Shown: positions 35,351 through 44,687, counted from the stretch's first letter. The stretch: 64,000 bases of DNA from G963701675 sp963701675 (GCA_963701675.1 OY969623.1:806001-870000); one strand, 5' to 3'. Numbers and translations are program-made. Notes: generated by a model from the letters alone, not told the origin.

Positions 35351-37258
35351 TTACACCTGCACGGCCTGCTCGCCGATCCCGGGATTCCAGTCGCTCGTGT
35401 CCAGTGTCCCGAGATAAAAGAGGTCCATGCCGGCCAAACCATTGACATTGTTGGCCACGCCGCCATCGTGGACGGTGCTTCCGTTTAGCCAGGGTTTGAC
35501 CTGACGGACCCGACGGTTGTACGGTAGAGACTGGGTCCAAATGCCGAGGATCGTGTTCAAGGCGGACGGATCGGCGTCGTGATTGGTCGTGCCGCCGATC
35601 AACAGATCGTCTTCGTCGCCGCCGTCTAAGGTGTCGGCGCCGGCGCCGCCGATGATCAGGTCACGTCCGCCGCCGCCAAGCAGATCGTTGCTTGCCGAAT
35701 CGCCGACGAGGATATCATTGCCGCTTCCGGCGATCACGTGCTCGATGCCCGTCATGCTGCCGATGCCGGTGGCGAATCCGGTAAGGAGATTGACCACGAG
35801 ATTCGTGGTCAGTGCGGAGTAATCCAACACATCTTGCCCGCCGCCGCCGCCGAGTGATCCGGACAGGCCGCTGCCGTCGGCGAACGCGAACCGATCGTTG
35901 CCGGAACCGGCCTGAAGATTCACGGTCTGGAAGGAAGTGTGCGTGACTAGGTCGATCGAGTTTCGCCGTAAGGTGTTGGTTGTGATCTCAAAGTCGGCGT
36001 CGAAGGTGGTAGCACTATCATTAAAACTCAAAGTGTTCGAGCCGGTCCCGCCCGCGAGGGACACGGGATCCCAGATGCTATTCAACGTGGAATACGGGTC
36101 GGTGACATTGACGGCATCGTCACCGGTGCCCGCGTCGACGCTCGTGATGGCCGTGCCGTTGGTGCAACACGTTTCGTAGATGCTGATCACGTCGTTTCCT
36201 TGTCCGGCCAGCAATCCGACCTGTTGAATGCTGTCGTAATGTATCATGCCGGCGCCGGAGCGAGTCAGTAGAGATTGGAACACTTCGTAGGTGGCCGAAA
36301 CCGGGTTCCCTGAATCGACGACTTCCAACGTGTCGTCTCCGGCTCCGCCGTAGACGTATACCTGCCCATCCAGGGAGTCGAGTGACGCGTCCAATGAGGC
36401 GATGACGATGCTGTCGCTGCCGCCATTGCCCCAAACCGAATGACTACCGACGGGCACGCCTTGCACATTGATTGTGTCGCTGCCGCTGCCTGCGTATACT
36501 CTCACGCCGTAGATGTTGCCGAAGGTAATCATGGCCGACCCGGAACGCTGCACGGAGATGTTTCGCAACGTGTAAAGCGCCGGGGTCGAGATGGCGGTGT
36601 CCGTCACGTACAGCAAATCCTCGGTGCTGCCGCCGTTCAAAATAACGGAGCCTTGAATCGTGCTGAGCGTATTAGCGACGCCGCCGACGTAGAAAGTGTC
36701 CTGTGCGCTGCCGGTGGACACGAATGTCGAAGTGGCCGGCGTGGTGCCTTGAACGCGGATGGTGTTGGCCGCGGCAATACCCGTCGTGAGGTTTCGATTC
36801 TCGAAAGCGTCGTGAGAAACCACATTGGTGGCGGTCCGTTGGTGGGTCGTGCCTGTGAGTATATGGTCATACGCGCCGGTGCTGTTGTGATCATGCAGCC
36901 TGAAGATGTCGTAGCCGGCGCCGCCGTTGACGGAAATCGGGTCGTCCACGCCGTTCAGATTTCCGGAATCCGGCATGATCCGAACGGTGTCATTGCCGCC
37001 GCCTGTGTTGATGCTAACAGAGTCAACGACTGTGTAACTATTTTCCACTCCGTTGACCGTCAGTCGGTATCCTTTAGCGACGCTATCCACATCCACGAAG
37101 TCGCTTGCGGAATCGCACGTGACGGTGAGATCTTGGGTAAAGAAACTATGGTTCGTGGTGCATGCCGGAGCGAAACGCGATTCCAACGCCTCGATTCGTG
37201 GTTTGGAACGCACGGATTTGCTCGTTTTCAGTCGATTCTTACGTGAAAAAAGTGACAT
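35351..37258 (-). CDS. Secreted RTX-like calcium-binding repeat protein
   Basis: The 635-residue exoprotein starts with a basic leader and the motif KPRIEALESRFAPA (planctomycete export motif, residues 20-33). It continues as many degenerate beta-roll/beta-helix units (GSGSDTINVQG, GGAGDDTLEV, GTGDDAVNV). Clear hemolysin-type nonapeptides follow near the end (GGGGRDLIIGGAGADTLDGG, DEDDLLIGG). It probably binds calcium at the cell surface. No type I secretion genes are nearby. The C-terminus (after NHDADPSAL) is a separate tail shared in style with other planctomycete exoproteins. It is divergent from the ECF sigma gene. Confidence 0.88.
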   Translation of the reverse strand: MSLFSRKNRLKTSKSVRSKPRIEALESRFAPACTTNHSFFTQDLTVTCDSASDFVDVDSVAKGYRLTVNGVENSYTVVDSVSINTGGGNDTVRIMPDSGNLNGVDDPISVNGGAGYDIFRLHDHNSTGAYDHILTGTTHQRTATNVVSHDAFENRNLTTGIAAANTIRVQGTTPATSTFVSTGSAQDTFYVGGVANTLSTIQGSVILNGGSTEDLLYVTDTAISTPALYTLRNISVQRSGSAMITFGNIYGVRVYAGSGSDTINVQGVPVGSHSVWGNGGSDSIVIASLDASLDSLDGQVYVYGGAGDDTLEVVDSGNPVSATYEVFQSLLTRSGAGMIHYDSIQQVGLLAGQGNDVISIYETCCTNGTAITSVDAGTGDDAVNVTDPYSTLNSIWDPVSLAGGTGSNTLSFNDSATTFDADFEITTNTLRRNSIDLVTHTSFQTVNLQAGSGNDRFAFADGSGLSGSLGGGGGQDVLDYSALTTNLVVNLLTGFATGIGSMTGIEHVIAGSGNDILVGDSASNDLLGGGGRDLIIGGAGADTLDGGDEDDLLIGGTTNHDADPSALNTILGIWTQSLPYNRRVRQVKPWLNGSTVHDGGVANNVNGLAGMDLFYLGTLDTSDWNPGIGEQAVQV

Positions 37259-37412
37259 CGGAAACTCCTTCGCTGCGTCGCAGCTTTGTGCTGTTTATGT
37301 TCCCTTCCACCCCTCATACGGGGGCTGTGACCGAAATCCCGAGAAACTCGCCTGGGTGCGATTAAAATGATGCAGGGCCCGATCCAGCCATGACTTGCGG
37401 TCAAGAGGCATG

Positions 37413-38144
37413 ATGAAGCCGTCGCAGATCGATGATCGTTTGAGCCGCATCGCTACACAATGGTCGGCGGTTCTTGCCGCGCACCAAGGCCCGGATGATC
37501 ACAGTCGGCAGTCGGCACTCTTGGAGCGTTACAGCGGCGCGGTCTTTCGCTACTTGCTCGGCGCCGTCCGCGATCCGGACGTGGCGGAGGAGTTGGCTCA
37601 GGAGTTCGCGCTACGATTCGTCCGCGGCGACTTCCGTCGGGCCGACCCGGAACGCGGCCGATTCCGCGATTACCTAAAGACTGCGGTGATCAACCTCGTC
37701 ACGGATTATCATCGCGCGCGGCAAGTGGCGCCCATGCAACTGGCGTCCCGGGCACCGGAAGTCGTGGCCCCCGCCGAGAGTATCGTTGCAGAACCCGATT
37801 TTCTTTTGAACTGGCGTGAAGAATTGTTGCAGCACACTTGGAAGGCTCTCGCCGAAGCCCAACCGGACTATCACGCCATTTTGTTGCACCGCGTGGAGAA
37901 TCCAGACGCCACGTCGGCCCAAGCCGCGGAAGAGTTGCAAGCACGGTTACAGAAGCCGATCTCGGCCGCCGGGGTGCGGAAAGCGGTTCAGCGCGCCCAC
38001 TCGAAGTTTGCTGATCTGTTGGTGGATGAGGTTACGGCTTCACTCGACACGCCGACGCCGGAAGCGATCTCCGAGGAATTGCGCACGTTGGACTTGCTGA
38101 AATACTGTAAGTCCGCGCTCGCACGGCGGAATCCAGTGACCTAG
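37413..38144 (+). CDS. ECF-type RNA polymerase sigma factor
   Basis: A sigma-70 family regulator of about 243 residues. Region 2 reads LLERYSGAVFRYLLGAVRDPDVAEELAQEF, whose key parts are VFRYLLGAVRD and AEELAQEFALRFVRGDF. Region 4 is unusual: after HAILLHRVENPDATSAQAAEEL it shows AAGVRKAVQRAHSKFADLLVDEV, a late helix-turn-helix. AAGAGG lies just before two ATGs (37410, 37413); the second has better spacing. No anti-sigma factor is encoded beside it. The convergent Ser/Thr kinase overlaps its last 4 bp, a pairing recurring in planctomycetes, so phosphorylation control is a plausible inference. Confidence 0.88.
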   Translation: MKPSQIDDRLSRIATQWSAVLAAHQGPDDHSRQSALLERYSGAVFRYLLGAVRDPDVAEELAQEFALRFVRGDFRRADPERGRFRDYLKTAVINLVTDYHRARQVAPMQLASRAPEVVAPAESIVAEPDFLLNWREELLQHTWKALAEAQPDYHAILLHRVENPDATSAQAAEELQARLQKPISAAGVRKAVQRAHSKFADLLVDEVTASLDTPTPEAISEELRTLDLLKYCKSALARRNPVT

Positions 38145-41116
38145 TCCTTCGGAAGACTCGCAAGCCAGTTTTTGAAATCGTCGCGATCTCGCAGCGCCTG
38201 CAAATCCGGGTCTTTCTTCACTTGTTCTCGCCGGGCTGCATCCTTGAAATGACCCGCCGCTTGGGAGCGTTTGATCATTTCCACGGCAAAGGCCGCACAC
38301 TGTTCACCGGACATGCCAATCGCTTCGGCACCGGACTCCGCCGAAAGCAGGCTGTAAGTGCAAGCCAAGTAGTACGAGCTTTCCGATGAGAGCCCCTCGG
38401 CGTTCGGCAACGACTCTGCCTCGCGATACGCTTCGGCGCGCTGCCCAAGTCTTGCCAACGCATGCGCTCGGCGGATCCGCCATTGCTTCCGTTTGGGTTC
38501 TTCCTCCAATTGCGAGACACGCTCCCAATCGGTGATCGCGTCGACGCGATGAAGCGCTAACCGGGCTTCGGCGCGGCTTGCCTGCGTAAGAACAAGATTC
38601 GATCGAACGTGAGCGTTAGAAGGCTCCGTAGCTAGCGCGTGGTCTAACGCCGCGATTCCGCGATCAAACCACGCCAGCGCGCCCTCATTATCGCCCTGGC
38701 TTTGTTTGAGTTTCGCTAGATTCCCACAGGTCTTCCCGAGATCGAGGTGGTATTTCACGACGGCCGGCTGTTCCCGCGCCAGCGCTTCACGGATCTTCGC
38801 CGCCTCGCCGAACTCCGTCTCCGCTCGCGCAAGATCGCCGGTGCTCCCGGCCAGCGCACCGAGGTTATTGTGCATCATGGCGAGGCCGTCGCGATGTTCG
38901 GCATCTGCCGGAAAGCGCTCGACAAGTTGCCGTCGAATGCGCAATGCATCGTCGTACGATTGGCGGGCTGCATCCCAGTTTTCCATAGCCAAGTAGAGGC
39001 TACCGAGGTTGGAGCGTGCCTCTGCGACTTCTACTTGATACGCGATGGTGTCTGGAAAGGTGAGCGCCAGTTTTTCCTGAATGGCCAGCACGCGATTCCA
39101 AGGACTTTCCGCTTCCGCCGTTCGGCCGGTCGCGTAATAGAGCCAACCAAGATTCATCAGCGAAGCTGCGGCGGCGCTCTGAAACTGCGGCACCTTCGGA
39201 TGCGCCTGAGCAATGCTCTCACGGAGGGCAAGCGCTTCCTTGTACTCCGTTTCCGCATCGGTCGGGCGCCCGGCCATTTGCGCGACCACGCCAAGGTTAT
39301 TTTGCGTATGGGCCAAATCCCGTTGATACTTTGGTACGTTAGGACTCGCGTTGACCGCTGCTTGATGCGCGGCCCACGCTTCTCGAAATCGCGTCTCCGC
39401 TTGTTCGGCCTGACCGGACAAGCGATGTACTTCGCCGAGCCCGTGGAGCCCTTGCCCCAGAAGTTGCGCGTAATCGGCCGATTCGGTTTGGTCCCGTGGC
39501 AACAACTCAGCCAACTCAATTGCCTGACGATATGCATCGGCGGCCGGCTTCATCTCCCGCATGTTGACGTAGATAAAGCCAAGCGCGTTCCATGCGGATG
39601 CCAGAGCGAACTGATGTAAAGCATCGGGGCGTTCCTGGCAGACGGGTTCTAGGGTCGCAATGGCTTGCAAGTAGTGTTTTCTTGCCTCATCCTTCGCGCC
39701 GAGTTGCCCCGTGATCTTGCCAAGTCGTGCGTGAGACCGACCCAGTTCGGCGCGGAGCCGTGGATCGTCGCCCCGGGCCGTCACGAGCTTCTCATAGTAA
39801 GTCTTCGCTTCTTGAAGAAGTTGCCGACGTACCGGTTCCATGTGTGGAGCGTTCAGCAATGCGTCCTCGCTGAGCAACGTGAAATGACGATTGACCGCAT
39901 CCATCGCGGTGTCGGAAATAGCTTGGGCGGCGTTCCGTTCTCGTTGGAGACGAAAGTTGGCGATGATCAACGTGGCAGTCAGGGAAAGCACGGCGAAAAT
40001 GCTGACGATCCAAACGGCCGCAACAGCAGGTCGACGCTTCACCCATTTCCAACCAAGCTCGACCAGACTAACCGGCCTGGCGAACACCGGTTCACCGCGC
40101 AGAAATCGTCCCAAATCGTCGGCCAGTTCCGCCGCCGACGCATATCGCCGAGTCGGATCTTTTTGTAAACACTTCAAGCAGATTGTTTCCAAATCTGTCG
40201 GTAAGCCCGGCTGCAACCGCGCGGGAGAGACCGGTTCCTCATTTAACACTTGCTGAGCTGTTTCGAGCGCGGTGGCTGCACGGAACGGCGGGCGACCGGT
40301 GAGGCACTCGTAAAGCACAGCTCCCAACGCATAAACATCCGTTGCCGGTCCGATTTTTCGAATCTCACCACGAGTCTGTTCCGGCGCCATGTAGCTTGGC
40401 GTTCCGAGTATGGCGCCGGATTTCGTCTGGCCACGGTCGTCGTCGAGCAGGCGAGCCAAACCGAAGTCGGCAATTTTCGGGGTCCCTTCCATGGTCAACA
40501 TGACATTCGCGGGTTTCAAATCGCGATGAATGACAGAGCGTTCATGGGCATATTGCATGGCAACGGCCAACACCTGAACCAGCGCCGCGGTTTCCTTCGG
40601 GCCGAGCGGCCCCGTCGCAAGTTTCTGCGACAAGCTGCCACCGTCGATGTACTCCAGCGAAAAAAACGGACGGCCATCTTTTTCCGCGACTTCGTGAATC
40701 TGCACGATGTTCGGGTGTTGCAGGCGCGCAACGGTCTCCGCCTCGTTCCGAAAGCGTTTCCGCAACTGCGGGTCGGCATATTCGCCCGCCAGAATCATTT
40801 TCACGGCCACGATGCGGCCAAGGCTCACCTGCCGGGCGCGGTAGACGACACCCATGCCGCCATGGCCCAACTCTGCCAGTAACTCGTAATCGCCAACGAG
40901 TCCGACTGCTGCTGTTCTGGATGATGCGGATTCGAAATCGTCACCTATCATCGCGGTGCGAGGTGGCGGCGGCAATTCATCTGGGAATAAAGCTTCGTCC
41001 AGGGAACCTGAGTGATCCGCACCGGAACCACACACCGGGCAGACCGCCGTCGCCGCTTCGCCTTTTGGGGCGATTCGCCACGTATGGCCGTTTTCACAAA
41101 CAAATGAGCGAACCAT
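38141..41116 (-). CDS. Transmembrane Ser/Thr protein kinase with TPR repeats
   Basis: 991 residues. The N-terminus has a zinc ribbon (CENGHTW, CPVCG). The kinase domain spans about residues 75-345: GHGGMGVVY, AVKMI, HRDLKPANVM, DFGLARL and APEQ, all catalytic residues present. One membrane helix (AAVWIVSIFAVLSLTATLII) follows. About 600 residues of TPR repeats then extend to the C-terminus (YRQAIELAELLPRD, TEYKEALALRESIAQAHP, DFVAFG-like ends). The TPRs are on the far side of the membrane from the kinase, so they probably sense or scaffold. It is convergent with the ECF sigma gene (4-bp overlap). Confidence 0.92.
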   Translation of the reverse strand: MVRSFVCENGHTWRIAPKGEAATAVCPVCGSGADHSGSLDEALFPDELPPPPRTAMIGDDFESASSRTAAVGLVGDYELLAELGHGGMGVVYRARQVSLGRIVAVKMILAGEYADPQLRKRFRNEAETVARLQHPNIVQIHEVAEKDGRPFFSLEYIDGGSLSQKLATGPLGPKETAALVQVLAVAMQYAHERSVIHRDLKPANVMLTMEGTPKIADFGLARLLDDDRGQTKSGAILGTPSYMAPEQTRGEIRKIGPATDVYALGAVLYECLTGRPPFRAATALETAQQVLNEEPVSPARLQPGLPTDLETICLKCLQKDPTRRYASAAELADDLGRFLRGEPVFARPVSLVELGWKWVKRRPAVAAVWIVSIFAVLSLTATLIIANFRLQRERNAAQAISDTAMDAVNRHFTLLSEDALLNAPHMEPVRRQLLQEAKTYYEKLVTARGDDPRLRAELGRSHARLGKITGQLGAKDEARKHYLQAIATLEPVCQERPDALHQFALASAWNALGFIYVNMREMKPAADAYRQAIELAELLPRDQTESADYAQLLGQGLHGLGEVHRLSGQAEQAETRFREAWAAHQAAVNASPNVPKYQRDLAHTQNNLGVVAQMAGRPTDAETEYKEALALRESIAQAHPKVPQFQSAAAASLMNLGWLYYATGRTAEAESPWNRVLAIQEKLALTFPDTIAYQVEVAEARSNLGSLYLAMENWDAARQSYDDALRIRRQLVERFPADAEHRDGLAMMHNNLGALAGSTGDLARAETEFGEAAKIREALAREQPAVVKYHLDLGKTCGNLAKLKQSQGDNEGALAWFDRGIAALDHALATEPSNAHVRSNLVLTQASRAEARLALHRVDAITDWERVSQLEEEPKRKQWRIRRAHALARLGQRAEAYREAESLPNAEGLSSESSYYLACTYSLLSAESGAEAIGMSGEQCAAFAVEMIKRSQAAGHFKDAARREQVKKDPDLQALRDRDDFKNWLASLPKD

Positions 41117-41211
41117 CGACGGCACCCGTTGGAGTCAACTGGGGAATGCGACCCCCATTATGGCGCGCTCGGTAGCCGACGCCAAGGGTGGGCTAAGCGA
41201 CGGTGGTACGC

Positions 41212-41270
41212 TGCCGATTTCCGGGGCGGATACCGTGTCTTCCCATCGTCGGTCGAATTCTGGCAGGGTC
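41212..41270 (+). pseudogene. Relic fragment of a pdxH-like gene
   Basis: The stretch reads DFRGGYRVFPSSVEFWQG in one frame, against DFWGGYRVFPSSIEFWQG in the intact pdxH at 34.6-35.3 kb. By eye, 8 mismatches occur over about 55 bp (roughly 85% identity). The diagnostic Trp is Arg, and homology stops abruptly at both ends. It lies between the kinase and SBBP genes and is too short to encode a protein. It is a remnant of a duplicated pdxH or of a related gene. Confidence 0.6.
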
Positions 41271-41385
41271 CACCTTCGACCTGTCGATGCGAATCTCTTA
41301 CCGGCGCTTGACGTGGTGCAGACCGGCGCTGATAATGGCGGGCGCTGGTCGACCAACCTTGCGATGAAAGGCGAAAGGTGCCGCG

Positions 41386-44162
41386 ATGTTGAACGCACGC
41401 CACGGAAGTGAACACCGGTGCGATCTCAACACGTATCGACCGCTTTTGGAAACCCTCGAACCGCGCTTGCCACCCGGCGATGCGTTGCTCGGCCTGCTAC
41501 TTCCAGGTGGCTTATTCGATCTGCCGTTTTCCGATTCATCCCTAATCCTTCGTCCTTCATCCTTGCCTTCCGATTCATCGTTCATCGTTCCTCGTTCATC
41601 GTTCGCTGGGGTGCCCGCGGCCAAAAGCGACGCCGAGACCATGGCCAACTCGACGGAGTTCGTGGCCACGTGGCCACGAAGTGACGTAGCCGTAAGCCGT
41701 TACGTACCAGATCTTTCACCCCATTTGGCCGAGTCCGTCGCCCCGTGGCCAATGGTATCCAGACCGATGTCAGGAAGCGCCGTTGAAGGTCATGCGCCCG
41801 GCCAAGCCTCGTTCCCGAACTCCAGTTCGGGAACGCCGGTCCGCGAAACTCCGTTTCGCCGTCCGGCCGAGGACGAAACAGAGTTTCCAGGACTTGCGTT
41901 CCCGAACGGGAGTTCGGGAACGAGGGATATGCAGGCTGCAGCTGACAAGCCATTCGGCTCGGTGCCGTTCTACTTCGAGCAGAACATGGGCCAGGCTGAC
42001 CCGTCGTTCGATTTCGTCGCCCGCGGATCAGGTTACACGCTGGGCTTGTCGGCAACCGAAGCGGTGATGGCGCTGCCGATACCGGACAATCGAGTTTCAC
42101 CAATGGAACTCGACCGCCTGCCACCCGAAGAACGGGCGAAGCTCGATCCAACCGGTCGGCCATTCGATGTTCCTCCGGTCGCTGACGCTCCCGGCTCGCC
42201 TGAGCAGCTGCGCATGCAAATCGTCGGCGCCGACCCGCAAGGGCGAGCGGCCGGTGTCAACCCGCTGGTCACCAAGATCAACTACTTCATCGGCAACGAC
42301 CCGAACCAATGGCACACCAACGTCCCGACGTTCGGAAAGGTACAGTACGAAGAGGTCTATCCTGGAATTGACCTCGTTTACTACGGCCAAGGCCGCGATC
42401 TCGAATACGATTTCGTGGTTTCACCGGGCGCCAATCCGAACCAAATCGCCCTGTCGTTCTCCGGCGCCGACTCAATTGAACTCGATGACGCGGGAAATCT
42501 TGTCCTGCATGTCGGCGACAACCAGATTGTTCAGAACGCTCCGTACCTCTATCAGGACATCAACGGTGGCCGGAAAGAAGTGGCGGGGAGTTTTGTACTC
42601 AGTACCGGGTACTCAGGATTCGTTACTTTTGATATCGGGGACTACGACGCGACGCGGCCGTTGGTGATCGATCCCGTAGTGGTCGCGTTCTCTACTTATC
42701 TAGGTGGCCCGGGAGCCGACCGTGTGTACGACCTTGCCGCGGATCCAACGGGAAGCGTTGTTGTAACCGGAAACGCGAAGTCTGGCTTTCCAGTTGTTAA
42801 CCCGCTGTTTAATTACGGTGGATCGGATGACGCGTTTGTAGCCAAGTTCAGCGCGGATGGCGCCACGTTGCTCTATTCCACCTACTTGGGAGGCAGCTAC
42901 TACGACAAGGCTTACGGAATCGCCGTCGACGGGAAAGGCGCTGCTTATATCACCGGGGTCAGCGAATCGAGCAACTTCCCAACGACACCGGGAGCGTTCG
43001 ATACGTTAAGTGTTTGTAACGGAGAGGTGCCTGCGCCAATGCATTTGTGACCAAACTGAGCCCTGACGGTGGCTCGTTGCTGTACTCCACATATCTGGAC
43101 GGCATTGGAAGTGATGCGGGCCAGGATGTTGCCGTGAACGCCGCAGGGCATGCGTACGTTTTCGGTCAGACGGAGGGAGGTGCCGGCTTCCCTATCGTCG
43201 ATGCATTTGACCCCACGCACGGCGGCAATACCTGCGACGAGGGCGGGATTTATCACGTTTGCGCTGACGTGTTCATCACGGTGATGAATCCCACTGGTTC
43301 AGGGGTTATGTATTCGACGTTTTTCGGCGGTAATTCGGGCGAAGGATATTTCTTCGACGAAGGTGGGGAGATCGCATTAGATTCAGCTGGGTACATTTAT
43401 GTCACGGGGTACACAGACTCACTTAATTTTCCCGTAAAGAACGCGATTCAGCCGGCGAAGTCCAATAGTCTCTGCGCCTGGGCAGCGAAGTTCGTACCGG
43501 ACGGGTCCGAATTGGTCTTCTCCACCTATTTGGGCGGAAGTCCAGGCGGGTCGATGGGACGGGGCATTGGCGCTGATTCGGCCGGACACGCTTATGTCAC
43601 CGGACGAACCTGTGCGGACAATTTTCCAACCACACCAAGCGCGCTGAAACCGACAAAACCGGGCGGATCGAATAATTGCGATGCGTTTGTCCTAAAATTT
43701 GCGCCCGAGGGGGGATCGCTTCTTTATGGGACGTTCCTTGGCGGAAATATGAACACAACTCAAGAATCAGGAAGGAGCATCAAAGTAGACGCCCAGATGA
43801 ACGCATATGTCGCTGGTTATACTATCTCATCCGATTTCCCAACGGCAAACGCTTTTCAGGCGTTTTGGGCTGGCGGCGGGAACGATGCCTTCATTACGAA
43901 GTTGAACCGAGATGGCGACGCTCTCGTGTTCTCAAGTTATCTGGGTGGAACTGAAAATGATGCGGGCCAATCGGTACTCGTTGACAAGCTTGGTAATGTA
44001 TATGTTGGTGGCCTGACGGAATCCACCGATTTCCCGACCGTGGACCCATATCAAGCACAGAGTGCGGGTCAGACGGATGGCTTCGTAACCAAAGTCGGCC
44101 ACCGTGCGGTGTCAACCGGCCCAACTGCCAACCCGACGCCGCCGCCATCCGTCGTGCCGTGA
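41386..44162 (+). CDS. Secreted SBBP-repeat beta-propeller protein, frameshifted
   Basis: About 925 residues. The N-terminal motif RPLLETLEPRLPPG is the planctomycete export signature. A 130-residue linker made of palindromic repeats follows (41531-41925, listed separately). Then comes a DUF7948-like domain (FYFEQNMGQADPSFDFVARG, HTNVPTFGKVQYEEVYPGID) and a propeller of SBBP repeats (YSTYLGGSYYDKAYGIAVD, SSNFPTTPGAFDT) to the end. The frame breaks near 43026-43032. One missing base gives a continuous repeat (ACANAFVTKLSPDG). Upstream GAAAGG supports the start. The function is unknown; it is probably a cell-surface or matrix protein. Confidence 0.85.
41531..41605. repeat. Low-complexity direct repeats (TTCATC/TTCGTC units)
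   Basis: Degenerate short units such as ATTCATC, GTCCTTC and GTTCATCGTTC recur across about 75 bp of the linker. They translate as a serine-rich stretch (SSLILRPSSLPS, SSFIVPRSSFAG). A similar degenerate run (CTCCTGACTCCTGACCC) lies at 416-433 in an intergenic gap. Confidence 0.6.
41659..41680. repeat. Perfect 22-bp palindrome inside the SBBP gene
   Basis: The half-site TTCGTGGCCAC is followed by its exact complement GTGGCCACGAA. It lies in the repeat-made linker. The plus strand reads FVATWPR, and the minus strand reads the same FVATWPR because the site is perfectly symmetrical and in phase. Confidence 0.8.
41807..41925. repeat. 119-bp nested palindromic element in frame in the SBBP gene
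   Basis: Outer arms CCTCGTTCCCGAAC (41807-41820) and GTTCGGGAACGAGG (41912-41925) pair perfectly. Each arm is itself half of a hairpin, CGTTCCCGAAC with GTTCGGGAACG, at 41810-41835 and 41897-41922. Two small GAAAC/GTTTC hairpins lie between. Folded at position 41866 the two halves are about 80-85% complementary. The plus strand encodes SFPN-SSSGT-xVRETxFR...ETEF...AFPNGSSGTR; the minus strand encodes the near-identical SFPNSRSGT...ETEF...AFPNWSSGTR in the same phase. Confidence 0.85.
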
Positions 44163-44432
44163 GAGAAACGGTGACGCAGTTCATTGTTTCGAATTGAGCC
44201 GCATCCCTTTTCTCGCTGCTCCGTTAGCGGGCTCGCCATGGATTCACGAGCGGGAAACCCGGAGATGCGGTACTATCAACGGCGTAGGCATTTCCGAGAT
44301 CGTCTGCAGCGCGCGAGTTTCCATTTTTTCACCTGCCAGGCATGCTGCGGTCACGGCTGGTCGCTACCGGCTAAACGCCCGCATACTTACCGCGTGCGCG
44401 AGTACAATGGAAGCGAGAGGAGCGAAATCAAC

Positions 44433-44687
44433 ATGACCAAACGGCAAGAATTGCTGCGGCGCATCTCGATTGATCCCGGCGTGTGCTTCGGCAGGCCGGT
44501 CATCCGCGGCACGCGAATCTGGGTGTCTCTGATCGTGGACAATCTGGCAGAAGGAGTACCGGAGTCGGAGCTACTGGCCGCCTATCCGCAACTCAAGTCG
44601 GAAGACATTCGAGCGGCACTCGCCTACGCGGCGGAGATGACGCGCGAGCGCATCATCCCCATCCCGGTGGAGTCGGCCGCGCCATGA
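44433..44687 (+). CDS. DUF433 protein, antitoxin-like
   Basis: The 84-residue protein has RISIDPGVCFGRPVIRGTRI, the opening signature of DUF433, followed by LAEGVPESELLAAYPQL and ALAYAAEM. It is a small winged-helix-like fold, usually the DNA-binding antitoxin of VapB-like pairs. The ATG at 44433 follows GAGAGGAG at longer than optimal spacing. Its stop overlaps the start of the DUF5615 gene (ATGA, 4 bp), so the two are coupled. A longer upstream frame exists but has no homology. Confidence 0.88.
   Translation: MTKRQELLRRISIDPGVCFGRPVIRGTRIWVSLIVDNLAEGVPESELLAAYPQLKSEDIRAALAYAAEMTRERIIPIPVESAAP

Noticed and set aside
41582..41612. CRISPR-like tandem of TTCATCGTTC units
   Set aside because: The units are too short and directly abutting, with no spacers. 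It is a microsatellite-like coding linker.
41582..42163. Long minus-strand frame antisense to the SBBP gene
   Set aside because: It has no start context, and its only notable peptides come from the palindromes, which read alike on both strands.
43020..43060. Selenocysteine read-through at the TGA ending the first part of the SBBP gene
   Set aside because: The downstream homology is in another frame, so read-through would not restore it. A one-base indel does.
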